Assembly: GCF_003086295.3 (NCBI RefSeq)
Contig: NC_092041.1
Location: 94,265,827 to 94,329,826, forward strand
Source of the DNA: Arachis hypogaea
Lineage: Eukaryota > Streptophyta > Magnoliopsida > Fabales > Fabaceae
Length of the DNA: 64,000 nucleotides
Direction of reading: 5' to 3'
Program-made: the position numbers and the translations under genes
Notes under the pieces: generated by a model
What the model was told of the DNA's origin: nothing
What the model saw: only the letters and a program-made list of their open reading frames with translations
Database searches by the model: none
Part shown: positions 52,531 to 63,686 of the stretch, piece after piece
How the letters are laid out: every line of letters begins with the position of its first letter
Numbering within the stretch: the first letter of the stretch is position 1

Positions 52531-53734
52531 TGATGAGCGGATAATTTGTACGCTTTTTGGCATTGTTTTTAGTATGTTTTTAGTATGATCTAGTTAGTTT
52601 TTAGTATATTTTTATTAGTTTTTAGTTAAAATTCACTTTTCTGGACTTTACTATGAGTTTGTGTGTTTTTCTGTGATTTCAGGTATTTTCTGGCTGAAAT
52701 TGAGGGACCTGAGCAAAAATCTGATTCAGAGACTGAAAAGGACTGCAGATGCTGTTGGATTCTGACCTCCCTGCACTCGAAGTGAATTTTCTGGAGCTAC
52801 AGAAGCCCAATTGGCGCGCTCTCAACGGCGTTGGAAAGTAGACATCCTGGGCTTTCCAGAAATATATGATAGTCCATACTTTGCCCAAGATTTGATGGCC
52901 AAAACCGGCGTTCAAAGTCACCCTCAGAAATTCCAGCGTTAAACGCTGGAACTGGCACCAAAATGGGAGTTAAACGCCCAAACTGGAATAAAAGCTGGCG
53001 TTTAACTCCAAGAGAGGTCTCTGCACGAAAATTCTTCATTGCTCAGCCCAAGCACACACCAAGTGGGCCCGGAAGTGGATTTTTATGTCATTTACTCATT
53101 TCTGTAAACCTTAGGCTACTAGATTTCTATAAGTAGGACCTTTTACTATTGTATTTAGACATCGAGGGGTAGCTATCTTCATTGTTATGCTATCTTAGAT
53201 CATTGGGAGGCTGGCCTCATGGCCATGCCTAGACCTTGTTCTTATGTATTTTCAACGGTGGAGTTTCTACACACTATAGATTAAGGTGTGGAGCTCTGCT
53301 GTACCTCGAGTATTAATGCAATTACTATTGTTCTTCCATTCAATTCCGCTTGTTCTTGTTCTAAGATATCACTTGTTCTTCAACTTGATGAATGTGATGA
53401 TCCGTGACACTCATCATCATTCTCACCTATGAACGTGTGACTGACAACCATCTATCTCTATCTTTATCTTTTATGTTTTTATGCGTTCATCACCATATCC
53501 ATTTGAGTTTGCCTGACTACGATTTACAAGATGACCATAGCTTGCTTCATACTAACAATCTCCGTGGGATCGACCCTTACTCGCGTAAGGTTTATTACTT
53601 GGACGACCCAGTGCACTTGCTGGTTAGTTGTGCGAAGTTGTGTAATGCCATGGTACTGAGCTACCAAGTTCTTGGGGTTCATGACCAGGGATTATGAGAG
53701 TTGTGAAAAGTATTGTTCACAATTTCGCGCACCA
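52531..53734 (+). repeat. 5' LTR of Athila-C, with internal deletion
   Basis: It starts TGATGAGCGG and ends GCGCACCA. The deletion junction is at about 53450-53453; the missing sequence corresponds to about 61575-62092 in the 3' LTR. Confidence 0.93.
53128..53135 (+). promoter_or_regulatory. LTR TATA-like box (Athila-C)
   Basis: TATAAGTA occupies the position of TATATATA in copy B; it is a weaker match to the consensus. Confidence 0.4.
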
Positions 53735-53740
53735 AGTTTT

Positions 53741-53758
53741 TGGCGCCATTGTCGGGGA
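53741..53758 (+). other. Primer binding site, tRNA-Asp type with two mismatches (Athila-C)
   Basis: TGGCGCCATTGTCGGGGA differs from the site in B and A2 at two positions. A second GTGCCGGGGATTGTTCAG occurs about 57 bp downstream, so part of the region is duplicated. Confidence 0.85.
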
Positions 53759-53912
53759 TTGTTCAAGTTTTGAGCAAGCTTTTGGTAACATCAGTGCCGG
53801 GGATTGTTCAGTTTGGACAACTGACGGTTCATCTTGTTGCTTAGATTAGGTATTGTTTTTTTTTTTTCGAAATTCTTGAAGATGAATTCTAGAGTTTCAT
53901 GATGATTTGTTG

Positions 53913-54125
53913 AAGTCTGGCTGGCTGAGAAGCCATGTCTAATCTCATTGGACCGAGGTTTCAACTTATCATCACAAGAGCTTGTTGATTTTTATCAAAT
54001 CTTGCTTTTGGAGCAGTGATCTGCTAAGGCTTGGCTGGCCATTGGCCATGTCTAGTGTTTTGGACCGAAGCTTTCCTTGAAAGCTTGGCTGGCTGTGAAG
54101 CCATGTCTAATTCCTGGACCGGAGT
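53913..54125 (+). repeat. Triplicated leader unit (Athila-C)
   Basis: Three degenerate units with GGCTGGC, CCATGTCTA and TTGGACCG or CTGGACCG. Copy B has one unit at about 16072-16110. Confidence 0.65.
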
Positions 54126-54587
54126 CTTAGACTAGCATTGCACTGATTCCTGGAATTCTCATTAAGAATTTTGATATCTTTTTCCACTTAATTTTCGAAA
54201 AACACAAAAAAATCAAAAAAATCATAAAATCCAAAAATTTCTTGTTTGAGTCTAGTGTCTCATCTTAAGTTTGGTGTCAATTGCATGCATTCATTCATGT
54301 GTCTTAAGGATTTTCAAGTAATTCTTGATAATTTTCGTGCTCTGATCTTTGAATTCAATTGACTTGAGTGTTTTGTGTGTCTCATATGCATTTTCATTTT
54401 GTTAGTGTCAGTAGTATACAAACTGCTAAGTTTGGTGTCTTGCATACATTGTTATTTGATTCTTGTTGCATTTTGATTTGTTCTTATTATTAAAAATCCA
54501 AAAATATTTTTAATTTGTGTCTTCTCAAGTCAATAATACAGAGAATTGAAGATTCAGAACATACAGCAGAGGAATTATACAGAAAAA

Positions 54588-54736
54588 GCTGGGCGTTCAA
54601 AACGCCCAGTGAAGAAGGACAGACTGGCGTTTAAACGCCAGCCAGGGTACCTGGTTGGGCGTTTAACGCCCAAAAAGGTATAGTTTTGGGCGTTAAACGC
54701 CAGAATGTGCACCATTCTGGGCGTTTAACGCCAGGA
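54588..54736. repeat. Array of short palindromes upstream of gag-pro (Athila-C)
   Basis: Same order of palindromes as at 16566-16712 in copy B. The unit that is GAGCGTTTAACGCCC in B is the perfect GGGCGTTTAACGCCC here. Confidence 0.8.
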
Positions 54737-55424
54737 TGGCACAAGGGGGAAGATTCTGTTTTCAATGCAAATTTTTTTTCAGTTTTCAAAGTTTTTCAAA
54801 ATCAAATCTTTTTCAAATCATATCTTTTCAATCAAATCTCTTTCAAAATCAATTTCTTTCTATTTTCAAAAATACTTACTATCAATTAATGATTTGATTT
54901 AACATTTCAAGTATGTTGCCTTTTCTGTTGAGAAAGGTTTAGTGTTTGAATCGTATCTTTTCTTGTTAGTCAAGTTTTTAATTTTCAAAATCAAATCTTT
55001 TTAAAATGTTTTTCAAATCATATCTTCTCAATCAAATTTTTTTTAAAAAAACCAATCATATCTTCTTAACCACATCTTTTTTTTTCAAAATGGTTTTCAA
55101 TCAAATCTCTTTGATTTCTAATTTCAAAATCTTTTTCAAAAATCACTTCATCTCTTTCATACTTTCATTTTCGAAAATTAAGTAATGTTTTTCAAAAATG
55201 TTTTCAAATTCTTTTACTTGATTTTCGAAAATCACTCCCCTTCTTCTCACATCCTTCTATTTATGGACTAATACTATTCCTTAATGCAAAATTCGAACTC
55301 CATCTTCTTTGATAAGTTCGAATTTTCTACTTCTGTCTTCTAATCTCCTTTTCCTCTGACACTTCAAGGAATCTCTATACTGTGACATAGAGGATTCCAC
55401 ATTTCTTGTTCTCTTCTCTCTTAT

Positions 55425-57758
55425 ATGAGCAGGAGCAAAGACAAAGGCATTCTTGTTGAGGCTGATCCTGAACCTGAAAGGACCTTGAAGAGAAAGCTAA
55501 GAGAAGCCAAAGCACAACTCTCTTTAGAGGACCTGACCGAATTCTTCAAAGAAGAAGAACACATGGCAGCCGAAAACAACAATGCCAACAATGCAAGGAA
55601 GGTGCTGGGTGACTTTACTGCACCTACTCCCGATTTCTATGGGAGAAGCATCACTATCCCTGCCATTGGAGCAAACAACTTTGAGCTTAAGCCTCAATTA
55701 GTTTCTCTAATGCAACAGAATTGCAAGTTCCATGGACTTCCACTGGAAGATCCTCGTCAGTTTTTGGCTGAGTTCTTGCAAATCTGTGACACTGTCAAGA
55801 CTAATGGGGTTGACCCTGAGGTCTACAGACTTATGCTATTCCCTTTTGCTGTAAGAGACAGGGCTAGAACATGGTTGGATTCTCAACCTAAAGAAAGCCT
55901 GGACTCTTGGGAAAAGCTAGTCAATGCCTTCTTGGCAAAGTTCTTTCCACCTCAAAAATTGAGTAAGCTTAGAGTGGAAGTCCAAACCTTCAGACAGAAG
56001 GAAGGAGAATCCCTCTATGAAGCTTGGGAAAGATACAAACAATTAATCAGAAAGTGTCCCTCTGATATGCTTTCTGAATGGAGCATCATAGGTATTTTCT
56101 ATGATAGTCTCTCTGAACTATCCAAGATGTCTTTGGATAGCTCTGCTGAAGGATCTCTTCACTTGAAGAAGACGCCTACAGAAGCTCAAGAGCTAATTGA
56201 AATGGTTGCAAATAACCAATTCATGTACACTTCTGAAAGAAATCCTGTGAACAATGGGATTAGTCAGAAGAAAGGAGTTCTTGAGATTGACACTCTGAAT
56301 GCCATATTGGCTCAGAACAAAATATTGACTCAACAAGTCAATATGATTTCTCAAAGTCTGTCTGGAATGCAAAATGCACCAAGCAGTACTAAGGAGGCTT
56401 CATCTGAGGAAGAAGCTTATGATCCTGAGAACCCTTCAATGGAAGAGGTGAATTACATGGGAGAACCCTATGGAAACACCTATAATCCTTCATGGAGAAA
56501 TCATCCAAATTTTTCATGGAAGGATCAACAGAGACCCCAACAAGGTTTCAACAACAACAATGGTGGAAGAAACAGGTTTAGCAATAGCAAGCCTTTTCCA
56601 TCATCTTCTCAGCAACAGACAGAGAGTTCTAAGCAGAATACCTCTGACTTAGCAACCATGGTCTCTGATCTAATCAAAACCACTCAAAGTTTCATGACTG
56701 AAACGAGGTCCTCCATTAGAAATTTGGAAGGACAAGTGGGTCAGCTGAGCAAGAAAATTACTGAACTCCCTCCTAGTACTCTTCCAAGCAATACAGAAGA
56801 AAACCCAAAAGGAGAGTGCAAGGCCATCAACATGGCCGAATTTTAAGAAGGAGAGGCAGTGAACGCCACTGAGAAAGGCCTCACTGGGCGTCCACTGGCC
56901 TCCAATGAGTTCCCCAATGAGGAACCATGGGAATCTGAGGCTCAAACTGAGACCATAGAGATTCCATTGGACTTACTTCTGCCATTCATGAGCTCTGATG
57001 AGTATTCTTCCTCTGAAGAGGATGAGTATGTCACTGAAGAGCAAGTTGCTAAATACCTTGGAGCAATCATGAAGCTGAATGACAAGTTATTTGGAAATGA
57101 GACTTGGGAGGATGAATCCCCTTTGCTCACCAAAGAACTGGATAACTTATCTAGGCAGAAACTGCCTCAAAAGAGACAGGATCCTGGGAAGTTTTCAATA
57201 CCTTGTACCATAGGCACCATGACCTTCAGGAAGGCCTTGTGTGACTTAGGGTCAAGTGTAAACCTCATGCCTCTCTCTGTAATGGAGAAGTTAGGGATCT
57301 CTGAGGTGCAAGCTGCAAAAATCTCACTAGAGATGGCAGACAACTCAAGAAAACAAGCCCATGGACTTGTAGAGGATGTTCTGGTTAAAGTTGAAGACCA
57401 TTACATCCCTACTGATTTCATAGTCCTAGAGACTAGGAAGTTCATGGATGAGTCTATCATCCTTGGCAGACCCTTCCTAGCCACAGCAAGGGCTGTGATT
57501 GATGTTGATAGAGGAGAGTTGATTATTCAAGTGAATGAAGAATCCTTGGTGTTTAAGGCTCAAGGATATCCCTCTATCATCATGGAGAGGAAGCATGGAG
57601 AGCTTCTCTCAAGACAGAGCCAAACAGAGCCCCCACAGTCAAACTCTAAGTTTGGTGTTGGGAGGCCACAACCAAACTCTAAGTTTGGTGTTGAACCCCC
57701 ACATTCAAACTCTAAGTTTGGTGTTGGGAGGTCCCAACATAGCTCTAAGCATTTCTGA
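55425..57758 (+). pseudogene. gag-protease of Athila-C, split by one in-frame stop
   Basis: The first 473 codons are open to TAA at 56844-56846, where copy B reads EFWEEGEAV. A net 3-bp loss turned TTTTGGGAGGAA into TTTTAAGAA, so the downstream frame is unchanged and stays open through the protease (DLGSSVNLMP, ILGRPFLATA) and the three NSKFGV repeats to 57758. The gag domain is complete (LFPFAVRDRARTWLDSQP). As written it would yield gag without protease unless the stop is read through. Apart from this it matches copy B at most residues. Confidence 0.92.
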
Positions 57759-57963
57759 GGCTCCATGAGAGCCCTCTGTCAAGCTAATGACATTAAAGAA
57801 GCGCTTGTTGGGAGGCAACCCAATGTTTTATAATTAACTATTTTCTTTTGTTATTTTATCTTTTTTGTAGGTTGATGATCATGAGAAGTCACAAAATTAA
57901 TGAAAAAAGCAAAAACAGAATGAAAAACAGGAAGAAAAACAGCACACCCTGGAGGACGCACCC

Positions 57964-58137
57964 ACTGGCGTTTAAACGCCAGTGAGGTTAGCTGTTGGGC
58001 GTTTAACGCCCAGTCTGGCACCATTCTGGGCGTTTAACGCCAGAAAGGGGCACCAGACTGGCGTTAAACGCCAGAAATGGGCAAGAAGCTGGCGTTAAAC
58101 GCCAGAAATGGGCACCAGCCCGGCGTTTAACGCCAGA
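57964..58137. repeat. Array of short palindromes downstream of gag-pro (Athila-C)
   Basis: Six units in the same order as 19941-20113. Two units mutated in B (ACACCAG, CAGCG) are intact here (ACGCCAG, CGGCG). Confidence 0.8.
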
Positions 58138-58436
58138 ATTGGCACAAAACGAGATTTTGCTTGCCATTTGGTGCAGGGATGACTTTTCCTTGACACCTCA
58201 GGATCTGTGGACCCCACAGGATCCCCACCTACCCTACCACTCTCTCTCTTCTTCACCCATTCACCAATCACCTCAACACCTCTTCCCCAAAAACCCTTCA
58301 CCTATCAAATCCCATCTTTCTCTTCACCACTCACATCCATCCTTCATAAAACCCCACCTACCTCACCATTCAAATTCAAACCACCTTCCCACCCAAACCT
58401 ACCCTCAAATGGCCGAACCCTCCCATCCCCCTCTTC

Positions 58437-58444
58437 TATATAAA
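58437..58444 (+). promoter_or_regulatory. Internal TATA box upstream of ORF2 (Athila-C)
   Basis: TATATAAA is conserved with copy B at the same distance (about 190 bp) from ORF2. Confidence 0.55.
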
Positions 58445-58561
58445 CCCTCCTTCATTCCTTCATTTTCACACATCCTAAACACCATTTCTCTCCCCTTTGG
58501 CCGAACACAAAGCCATTCCCTTCTTCCTCATTTCTTCTTCTTCTACTCTCTTCTTTCTTCT

Positions 58562-58581
58562 TTTGCTCGAGGACGAGCAAA
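58562..58581 (+). other. Internal hairpin module (Athila-C)
   Basis: TTTGCTCG/CGAGCAAA stem with AGGA loop, followed by CATTTTAAGTTTGGTGTGG, identical to copy B. Confidence 0.75.
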
Positions 58582-58635
58582 CATTTTAAGTTTGGTGTGG
58601 TAAAAGCATTGCTTTTTGTTTTTCCATAACCATTT

Positions 58636-59760
58636 ATGGCATCCAAGGCCGGAGAAACATCTAGAAAGAGGAAAGGGAAGGCAAAAGCTTCCACCTCCGA
58701 GTCATGGGAGATAGAAAGATTCATCTCAAGGGTGCATCAAGACCACTTCTATGAAATTGTGGCCTTGAAGAAGGAGATCCCCGAGGTCCCTTTTTCACTC
58801 AAAAAGGGTGAATATCCGGAGATCCGACATGAGATCCGAAGAAGAGGTTGGGAAGTTCTTACCAACCCCATTCAACAAGTCGGAATCTTGATGGTTCAAG
58901 AGTTCTATGCCAATGCATGGATCACCAAGAACCATGACCAAAGTGTGAACCCGAATCCAAAGAATTATCTTACTATGGTTCGGGGGAAATACTTGGATTT
59001 TAGTCCGGAAAGTGTAAGGTTGGCATTCAATTTGCCTATGATGCAAGGAGATGAACATCCTTACACTAGAAGGGTCAACTTTGATCAAAGGTTGGACCAA
59101 GTCCTCACAATCATATGTGAAGAGGGCACCCAATGGAAGAGAGATTCAAGAGGGAAGCCGGTTCAATTGAGAAGGCATGACCTCAAACCTGTGGCTAGAG
59201 GATGGTTGGAGTTCATCCAACGCTCAATCATCCCCACTAGCAACCGGTCTGAAGTTACCATAGACCGGGCTATCATGATCCATAGCATCATGATTGGAGA
59301 AGAAATAGAAGTTCATGAGGTTATAGCCCAAGAACTCTATAAGGTGGCGGACAAGTCCTCTACCTTGGCAAGGTTAGCCTTTCCTCATCTCATTTGTCAC
59401 CTCTGTTATTCAGTTGGAGTTGACATAGAGGGAGACACTCCCATTGATGAGGACAAGCCCATCACTAAGAAGAGGATGGAGTACACAAGAGACCCCACTC
59501 ACCATGAGATCCATGAGATTCCTCAAGGGATGCACTTTCCTCCACAAAACTATTGGGAGCAATTAAACACCTCCCTAGGAGAATTGAGTTCCAACATGGG
59601 ACAACTAAGGGTGGAGCACCAAGAACACTCCATCATCCTCCATGAAATTAGAGAAGATCAAAGAATCATGAGGGAGGAGCAACAAAGACAAGGAAGAGAC
59701 ATTGAGGAGCTCAAGCACTCCATAGGATCTTCAAGAGGAAGAAAGAGCCGCCATCACTAA
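58636..59760 (+). CDS. ORF2 of Athila-C, plant transposon protein of the env-position type
   Basis: Intact 374-codon frame, the same length as copy B. By hand I count 38 nucleotide differences from B, 14 changing the residue and 24 silent. All hallmark segments are kept (VQEFYANAW, MVRGKYLDF, VRLAFNLP, LARLAFPHLICHLC), as are the basic N-terminus and the charged C-terminal helix. Residue changes are scattered and mostly mild. The protein's role is unknown to me; conservation of the frame in an element that has lost pol argues that it helps transposition or was recently selected for another reason. Confidence 0.88.
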   Translation: MASKAGETSRKRKGKAKASTSESWEIERFISRVHQDHFYEIVALKKEIPEVPFSLKKGEYPEIRHEIRRRGWEVLTNPIQQVGILMVQEFYANAWITKNHDQSVNPNPKNYLTMVRGKYLDFSPESVRLAFNLPMMQGDEHPYTRRVNFDQRLDQVLTIICEEGTQWKRDSRGKPVQLRRHDLKPVARGWLEFIQRSIIPTSNRSEVTIDRAIMIHSIMIGEEIEVHEVIAQELYKVADKSSTLARLAFPHLICHLCYSVGVDIEGDTPIDEDKPITKKRMEYTRDPTHHEIHEIPQGMHFPPQNYWEQLNTSLGELSSNMGQLRVEHQEHSIILHEIREDQRIMREEQQRQGRDIEELKHSIGSSRGRKSRHH

Positions 59761-60654
59761 GGTGGACCCGTTCCTTGATTTCCTTGTTCTTTATTCTTCT
59801 GTTTTTCGAATTTTAGTGCTTATGTTTATCTATGTTTGTGTCTTGTGATCATTAGTGTCTTAAGTGTCTATGCCTTAAAGTTATGAATGTCCTATGAATC
59901 CATCACCTTTCTTGAATATAAACGTGCTTAATTGAAAAGGAAAGAATTGCATGAATTTTGAATTTTATAACAGTTTAATTACTTTGATGTGGTGGCAATA
60001 TTTTTGTGCTCTGAATGTATGCTTAAACAGTGCATATATATCTTGAATTTGTGGTTCATGAATGTTGGCTCTTGAAAGAATGATGAAAAAGGAGACATGT
60101 TACTGAGGATCTGAAAAATCATTACAATGATTCTTGAAGCAAGAAAAAGCATTGCTATTCAAAAAAAAAAATCGAAAAAAAAAGAAAAGAGAGAAAAGAA
60201 AGAAATAAAGTTGTGATCCAAGGCAAAAAGAGTGTGCTTAAGAACCCTGGACACCTCTAGTTGGGGACTCTAGCAAAGTTGAGTCACAATCTGAAAAGGT
60301 TCACCCAATTATGTGTCTGTGGCATGTATGTATCCGGTGGTAATACTGGAAGACAGAGTGCTTTGGGCCACAGCCAAGACTCAATAAATAGCTATGTTCA
60401 AGAATCATCATACTCTACTAGGAGAATCAATAACACTATCTGGATTCTAAGTTCCTAAAGAAGCCAATCATTCTGAATTTCAAAGGATAGAGTGAGATGC
60501 CAAAACTATTCAGAGGCAAAAAGCTAAAAGCCCCGCTCATCTAATTAATACTGATCTTCATAGATGTTTTTGGAATTCATTGCATATTCTTCTCTTTTTA
60601 TCTTATTTGATTTTTAGTTGCTTGAGGACAAGCAACAATTTAAGTTTGGTGTTG
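59761..60654 (+). other. Athila-C 3' noncoding region
   Basis: It mirrors 21738-22649: AT-rich DNA, a purine run near 60178-60206, the slowly changing block (about 60207-60590), then the hairpin and AAGTTTGGTGTTG. Confidence 0.75.
60617..60636 (+). other. Hairpin before the 3' LTR (Athila-C)
   Basis: GTTGCTTG/CAAGCAAC stem with AGGA loop, identical to copy B. Confidence 0.75.
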
Positions 60655-62374
60655 TGATGAGCGGATAATTTGTACGCTTTTTGGCATTGTTTTTAGTATG
60701 TTTTTAGTATGATCTAGTTAGTTTTTAGTATATTTTTATTAGTTTTTAGTTAAAATTCACTTTTCTGGACTTTACTATGAGTTTGTGTGTTTTTCTGTGA
60801 TTTCAGGTATTTTCTGGCTGAAATTGAGGGACCTGAGCAAAAATCTGATTCAGAGACTGAAAAGGACTGCAGATGCTGTTGGATTCTGACCTCCCTGCAC
60901 TCGAAGTGGATTTTCTGGAGCTACAGAAGCCCAATTGGCGCGCTCTCAACGGCGTTGGAAAGTAGACATCCTGGGCTTTCCAGCAATATATGATAGTCCA
61001 TACTTTGCCCAAGATTTAATGGCCCAAACCGGCGTTCAAAGTCACCCTCAGAAATTCCAGCGTTAAACGCTGGAACTGGCACCAAAATGGGAGTTAAACG
61101 CCCAAACTGGAATAAAAGCTGGCGTTTAACTCCAAGAGAGGTCTCTGCACGAAAATTCTTCATTGCTCAGCCCAAGCACACACCAAGTGGGCCCGGAAGT
61201 GGATTTTTATGTCATTTACTCATTTCTGTAAACCTTAGGCTACTAGATTTCTATAAGTAGGACCTTTTACTATTGTATTTAGACATCAAGGGGTAGCTAT
61301 CTTCATTGTTATGCTATTTTAGATCATTGGGAGGCTGGCCTCATGGCCATGCCTAGACCTTGTTCTTATGTATTTTCAACGGTGGAGTTTCTACACACCA
61401 TAGATTAAGGTGTGGAGCTCTGCTGTACCTCGAGTATTAATGCAATTACTATTGTTCTTCCATTCAATTCCGCTTGTTCTTGTTCTAAGATATCACTTGT
61501 TCTTCAACTTGATGAATGTGATGATCCGTGACACTCATCATCATTCTCACTTATGAACGTGTGACTGACAACCACCTCCGTTCTACCTTCGATTGAGTGA
61601 ATATCTCTTGGATTCCTGATTGCACGATGCATGGTTGATCGCCTGACAACCGAGTGCTCGTCTGACAAACGAGCCAGCCATTCCGTGAGATTAGAGTCTT
61701 CGTGGTATAGGCGAGAACTGATGGTAGCATTCAAGAGAATCCGGAAGGTCTAACCTTGTCTGTGGTATTCTGAGTAGGATTCAATGATTGAATGACTGTG
61801 ACGTGCTTCAAACTCCTAGCAGGCGGGGCGTTAGTGACAGACGCAAAAGAATCGATGGATTCTATTCCGGCCTGACCGAGAACCGACAGATGATTACCCA
61901 TGCTGTGACAGAGCATAGGCGACGTTTTCACTGAGAGGATGGGAGGTAGCCATTGACAACGGTGAAACCCTACATAAGCTTGCCATGGAAAGGAGTAAGA
62001 AGGATTGGATGAAGACAGTAGGAAAGCAGAGAGACGGAAGGGAAGGCATCTTCATGCGCTTATCTGAAGTTCCTACCAGTGAATTACATAAGTATCTCTA
62101 TCTTTATCTTTTATGTTTTTATGCGTTCATCACCATATCCATTTGAGTTTGCCTGACTACGATTTACAAGATGACCATAGCTTGCTTCATACTAACAATC
62201 TCCGTGGGATCGACCCTTACTCGCGTAAGGTTTATTACTTGGACGACCCAGTGCACTTGCTGGTTAGTTGTGCGAAGTTGTGTAATGCCATGGTACTGAG
62301 CTACCAAGTTCTTGGGGTTCATGACCGGGGATTATGAGAGTTGTGAAAAGTATTGTTCACAATTTCGCGCACCA
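60655..62374 (+). repeat. 3' LTR of Athila-C
   Basis: It starts TGATGAGCGG, ends GCGCACCA, 1720 bp, and carries the segment deleted from the 5' LTR. It is followed by the duplication CCGCT (62375-62379). Confidence 0.95.
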
Positions 62375-62379
62375 CCGCT

Positions 62380-63463
62380 TGTTTTCTTCAACAAGATTAA
62401 TAATGGTTTCAGCTTCCCTTAATTTTTTTTAGAAAAGTATTTCAACCTTTAAGATGTCATTTCATATTCAAGTTTGTGGCATTGATTTAGAAAATTTCTT
62501 ATTTTCTCAGTAAGATCATCAATCATAAGATGGAATTCTTTATTAGAGGATTCAAGAAAGATCACCTCATTATTGTGACTGTGGTCAGCCATTAAGCATG
62601 TTTGTGAATTATTGTCAGACTCTTCATCCTCTTCACTGTCGTCATTCTCTAGATCTTTCCAAGAAGCCATAAGTCCCTTCTTCTTGTCCTTCCGAGACTT
62701 GCCTTCTTTCTTTAGTTTGGGACAGTCATATTTGTAATGTCCAGCTTCTTTATAGTTATAGCAAATGACCTTGTTGATGTCCTTCTTTGGATCCTTTGAA
62801 TTGCTTCCTCTCCTTCTTCCTTTTAGTCTCATCATCCTTTTAGGTTTTCTAGCAAAAAATAAAAACTTGTCATATGATAAATAGTCATTGGATTTATCAT
62901 CCAATGATTCAGTACAAGATTTAAGAGTCACTCCTTTATTTTTCGTATCATTTTTATGTGAGTGATTTCATAAGCTAGTAACTTTCTTCTCAGCTCATTA
63001 TAGGTCATTTGACTCAGGTTACTGCTTTCAGATATAATAGTAGCCTTAGTTTTCCACTCCTTAGTCATACTTCTCAAGACTTTGCTTACCATCACTTATT
63101 CGGAATGAGTATTCCCCATAGCATCTAAGCTATTAATGATGATAGAGAACCTCTCAATATCATCAATTGATTCTCCTTCATTCATAGAAAATATTTCATA
63201 CTTTTTACTCAACATGTCAATCCTTGTTTCTTTTACTTGTGTGGTACCTTCATGTGTAACTTGGAGCTTATCCCAGATTTTCTTTGTTGTTTTGCATCTT
63301 GAAACCTTCCAGTATTTTTTAAAGTTGATTCCGCAATTTAGCATGTTGACTTCCTTGGCATTGAATTTCACCTTTTTCTTGTCATCTTCATTCCACTATG
63401 CTTTGGCATTGGGAGTAACAATAGCATCAGCACCAGTTTTGGTAGGGATTTGAGGACCATTCA
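62380..63463 (-). pseudogene. N-terminal gag of the SIRE-like element
   Basis: The minus strand starts at 63463 (MNGPQIPTKTGAD). The gag domain is readable at 63371-63096 (KKIWDKLQVTHEGTTQVKE, RFSIIINSLDAMG), then a stop near 63095 and further gag (SSNLSQMTYNELRRKLLAYE). Piece 62931-62449 has a zinc knuckle reading CYNYKEAGHYKYDCP, with Tyr in place of the second Cys, followed by a lysine-rich and an acidic region. The frame continues into 52525 once Athila-C is removed. Several stops make it dead. Confidence 0.82.
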
Positions 63464-63669
63464 TGATTATTTTCCAAAGGTTGTAATCCATCGACTGAAC
63501 AAAGATCTTCATTTTTTCACTCTAGTAGTTGTAATTTTTTCCGTTGAAGAATGGAAGTCTGTTGTTGGATTGCCCTTCTATCAGTGTGAAAGCCACTATG
63601 TTGGATCCCATGTTGTTTGCCATCTGGATCTTTTTTCTAAGCTGTGAAACTTGATCTCTTTGAGACCAA

Positions 63670-63681
63670 ATTTTGATACCA
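63670..63681 (-). other. Primer binding site, tRNA-Met type (SIRE-like)
   Basis: The minus strand reads TGGTATCAAAAT, six bases after the LTR end. The first eight bases match the Met-type site. Confidence 0.7.
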
Positions 63682-63686
63682 ATTTA

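Larger units (their letters stand above)
53759..55424 (+). other. Athila-C 5' leader, no gene
   Basis: Noncoding. It holds three copies of a 43-45 bp unit (GGCTGGC...CCATGTCTA...GGACCG) between 53913 and 54125, AAGTTTGGTGT twice, a palindrome array at about 54588-54736, and a T- and CAAATCTTTT-rich stretch. The frame at 54686 is low-complexity. Confidence 0.8.
57759..58635 (+). other. Athila-C region between gag-pro and ORF2
   Basis: It corresponds to 19736-20612: palindrome array at about 57964-58137, CT-rich segment, TATA box and internal hairpin module. Open frames here are proline-rich composition artefacts. Confidence 0.85.
52531..62374 (+). mobile_element. Athila/FIDEL-like Ty3 element C, complete but lacking pol
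   Basis: It is 9844 bp with a perfect 5-bp duplication CCGCT (52526-52530 and 62375-62379), inserted in the SIRE-like gag. The layout is identical to Athila-B: LTR, primer site, leader, gag-protease, palindromes, TATA, ORF2, noncoding block, hairpin, LTR, with no reverse transcriptase or integrase. The 5' LTR (1204 bp) lacks 516 bp present in the 3' LTR (1720 bp). Over shared sequence I counted nine differences (0.75%). The pol-less layout shared by two independent insertions shows that the loss predates their transposition. Confidence 0.95.
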
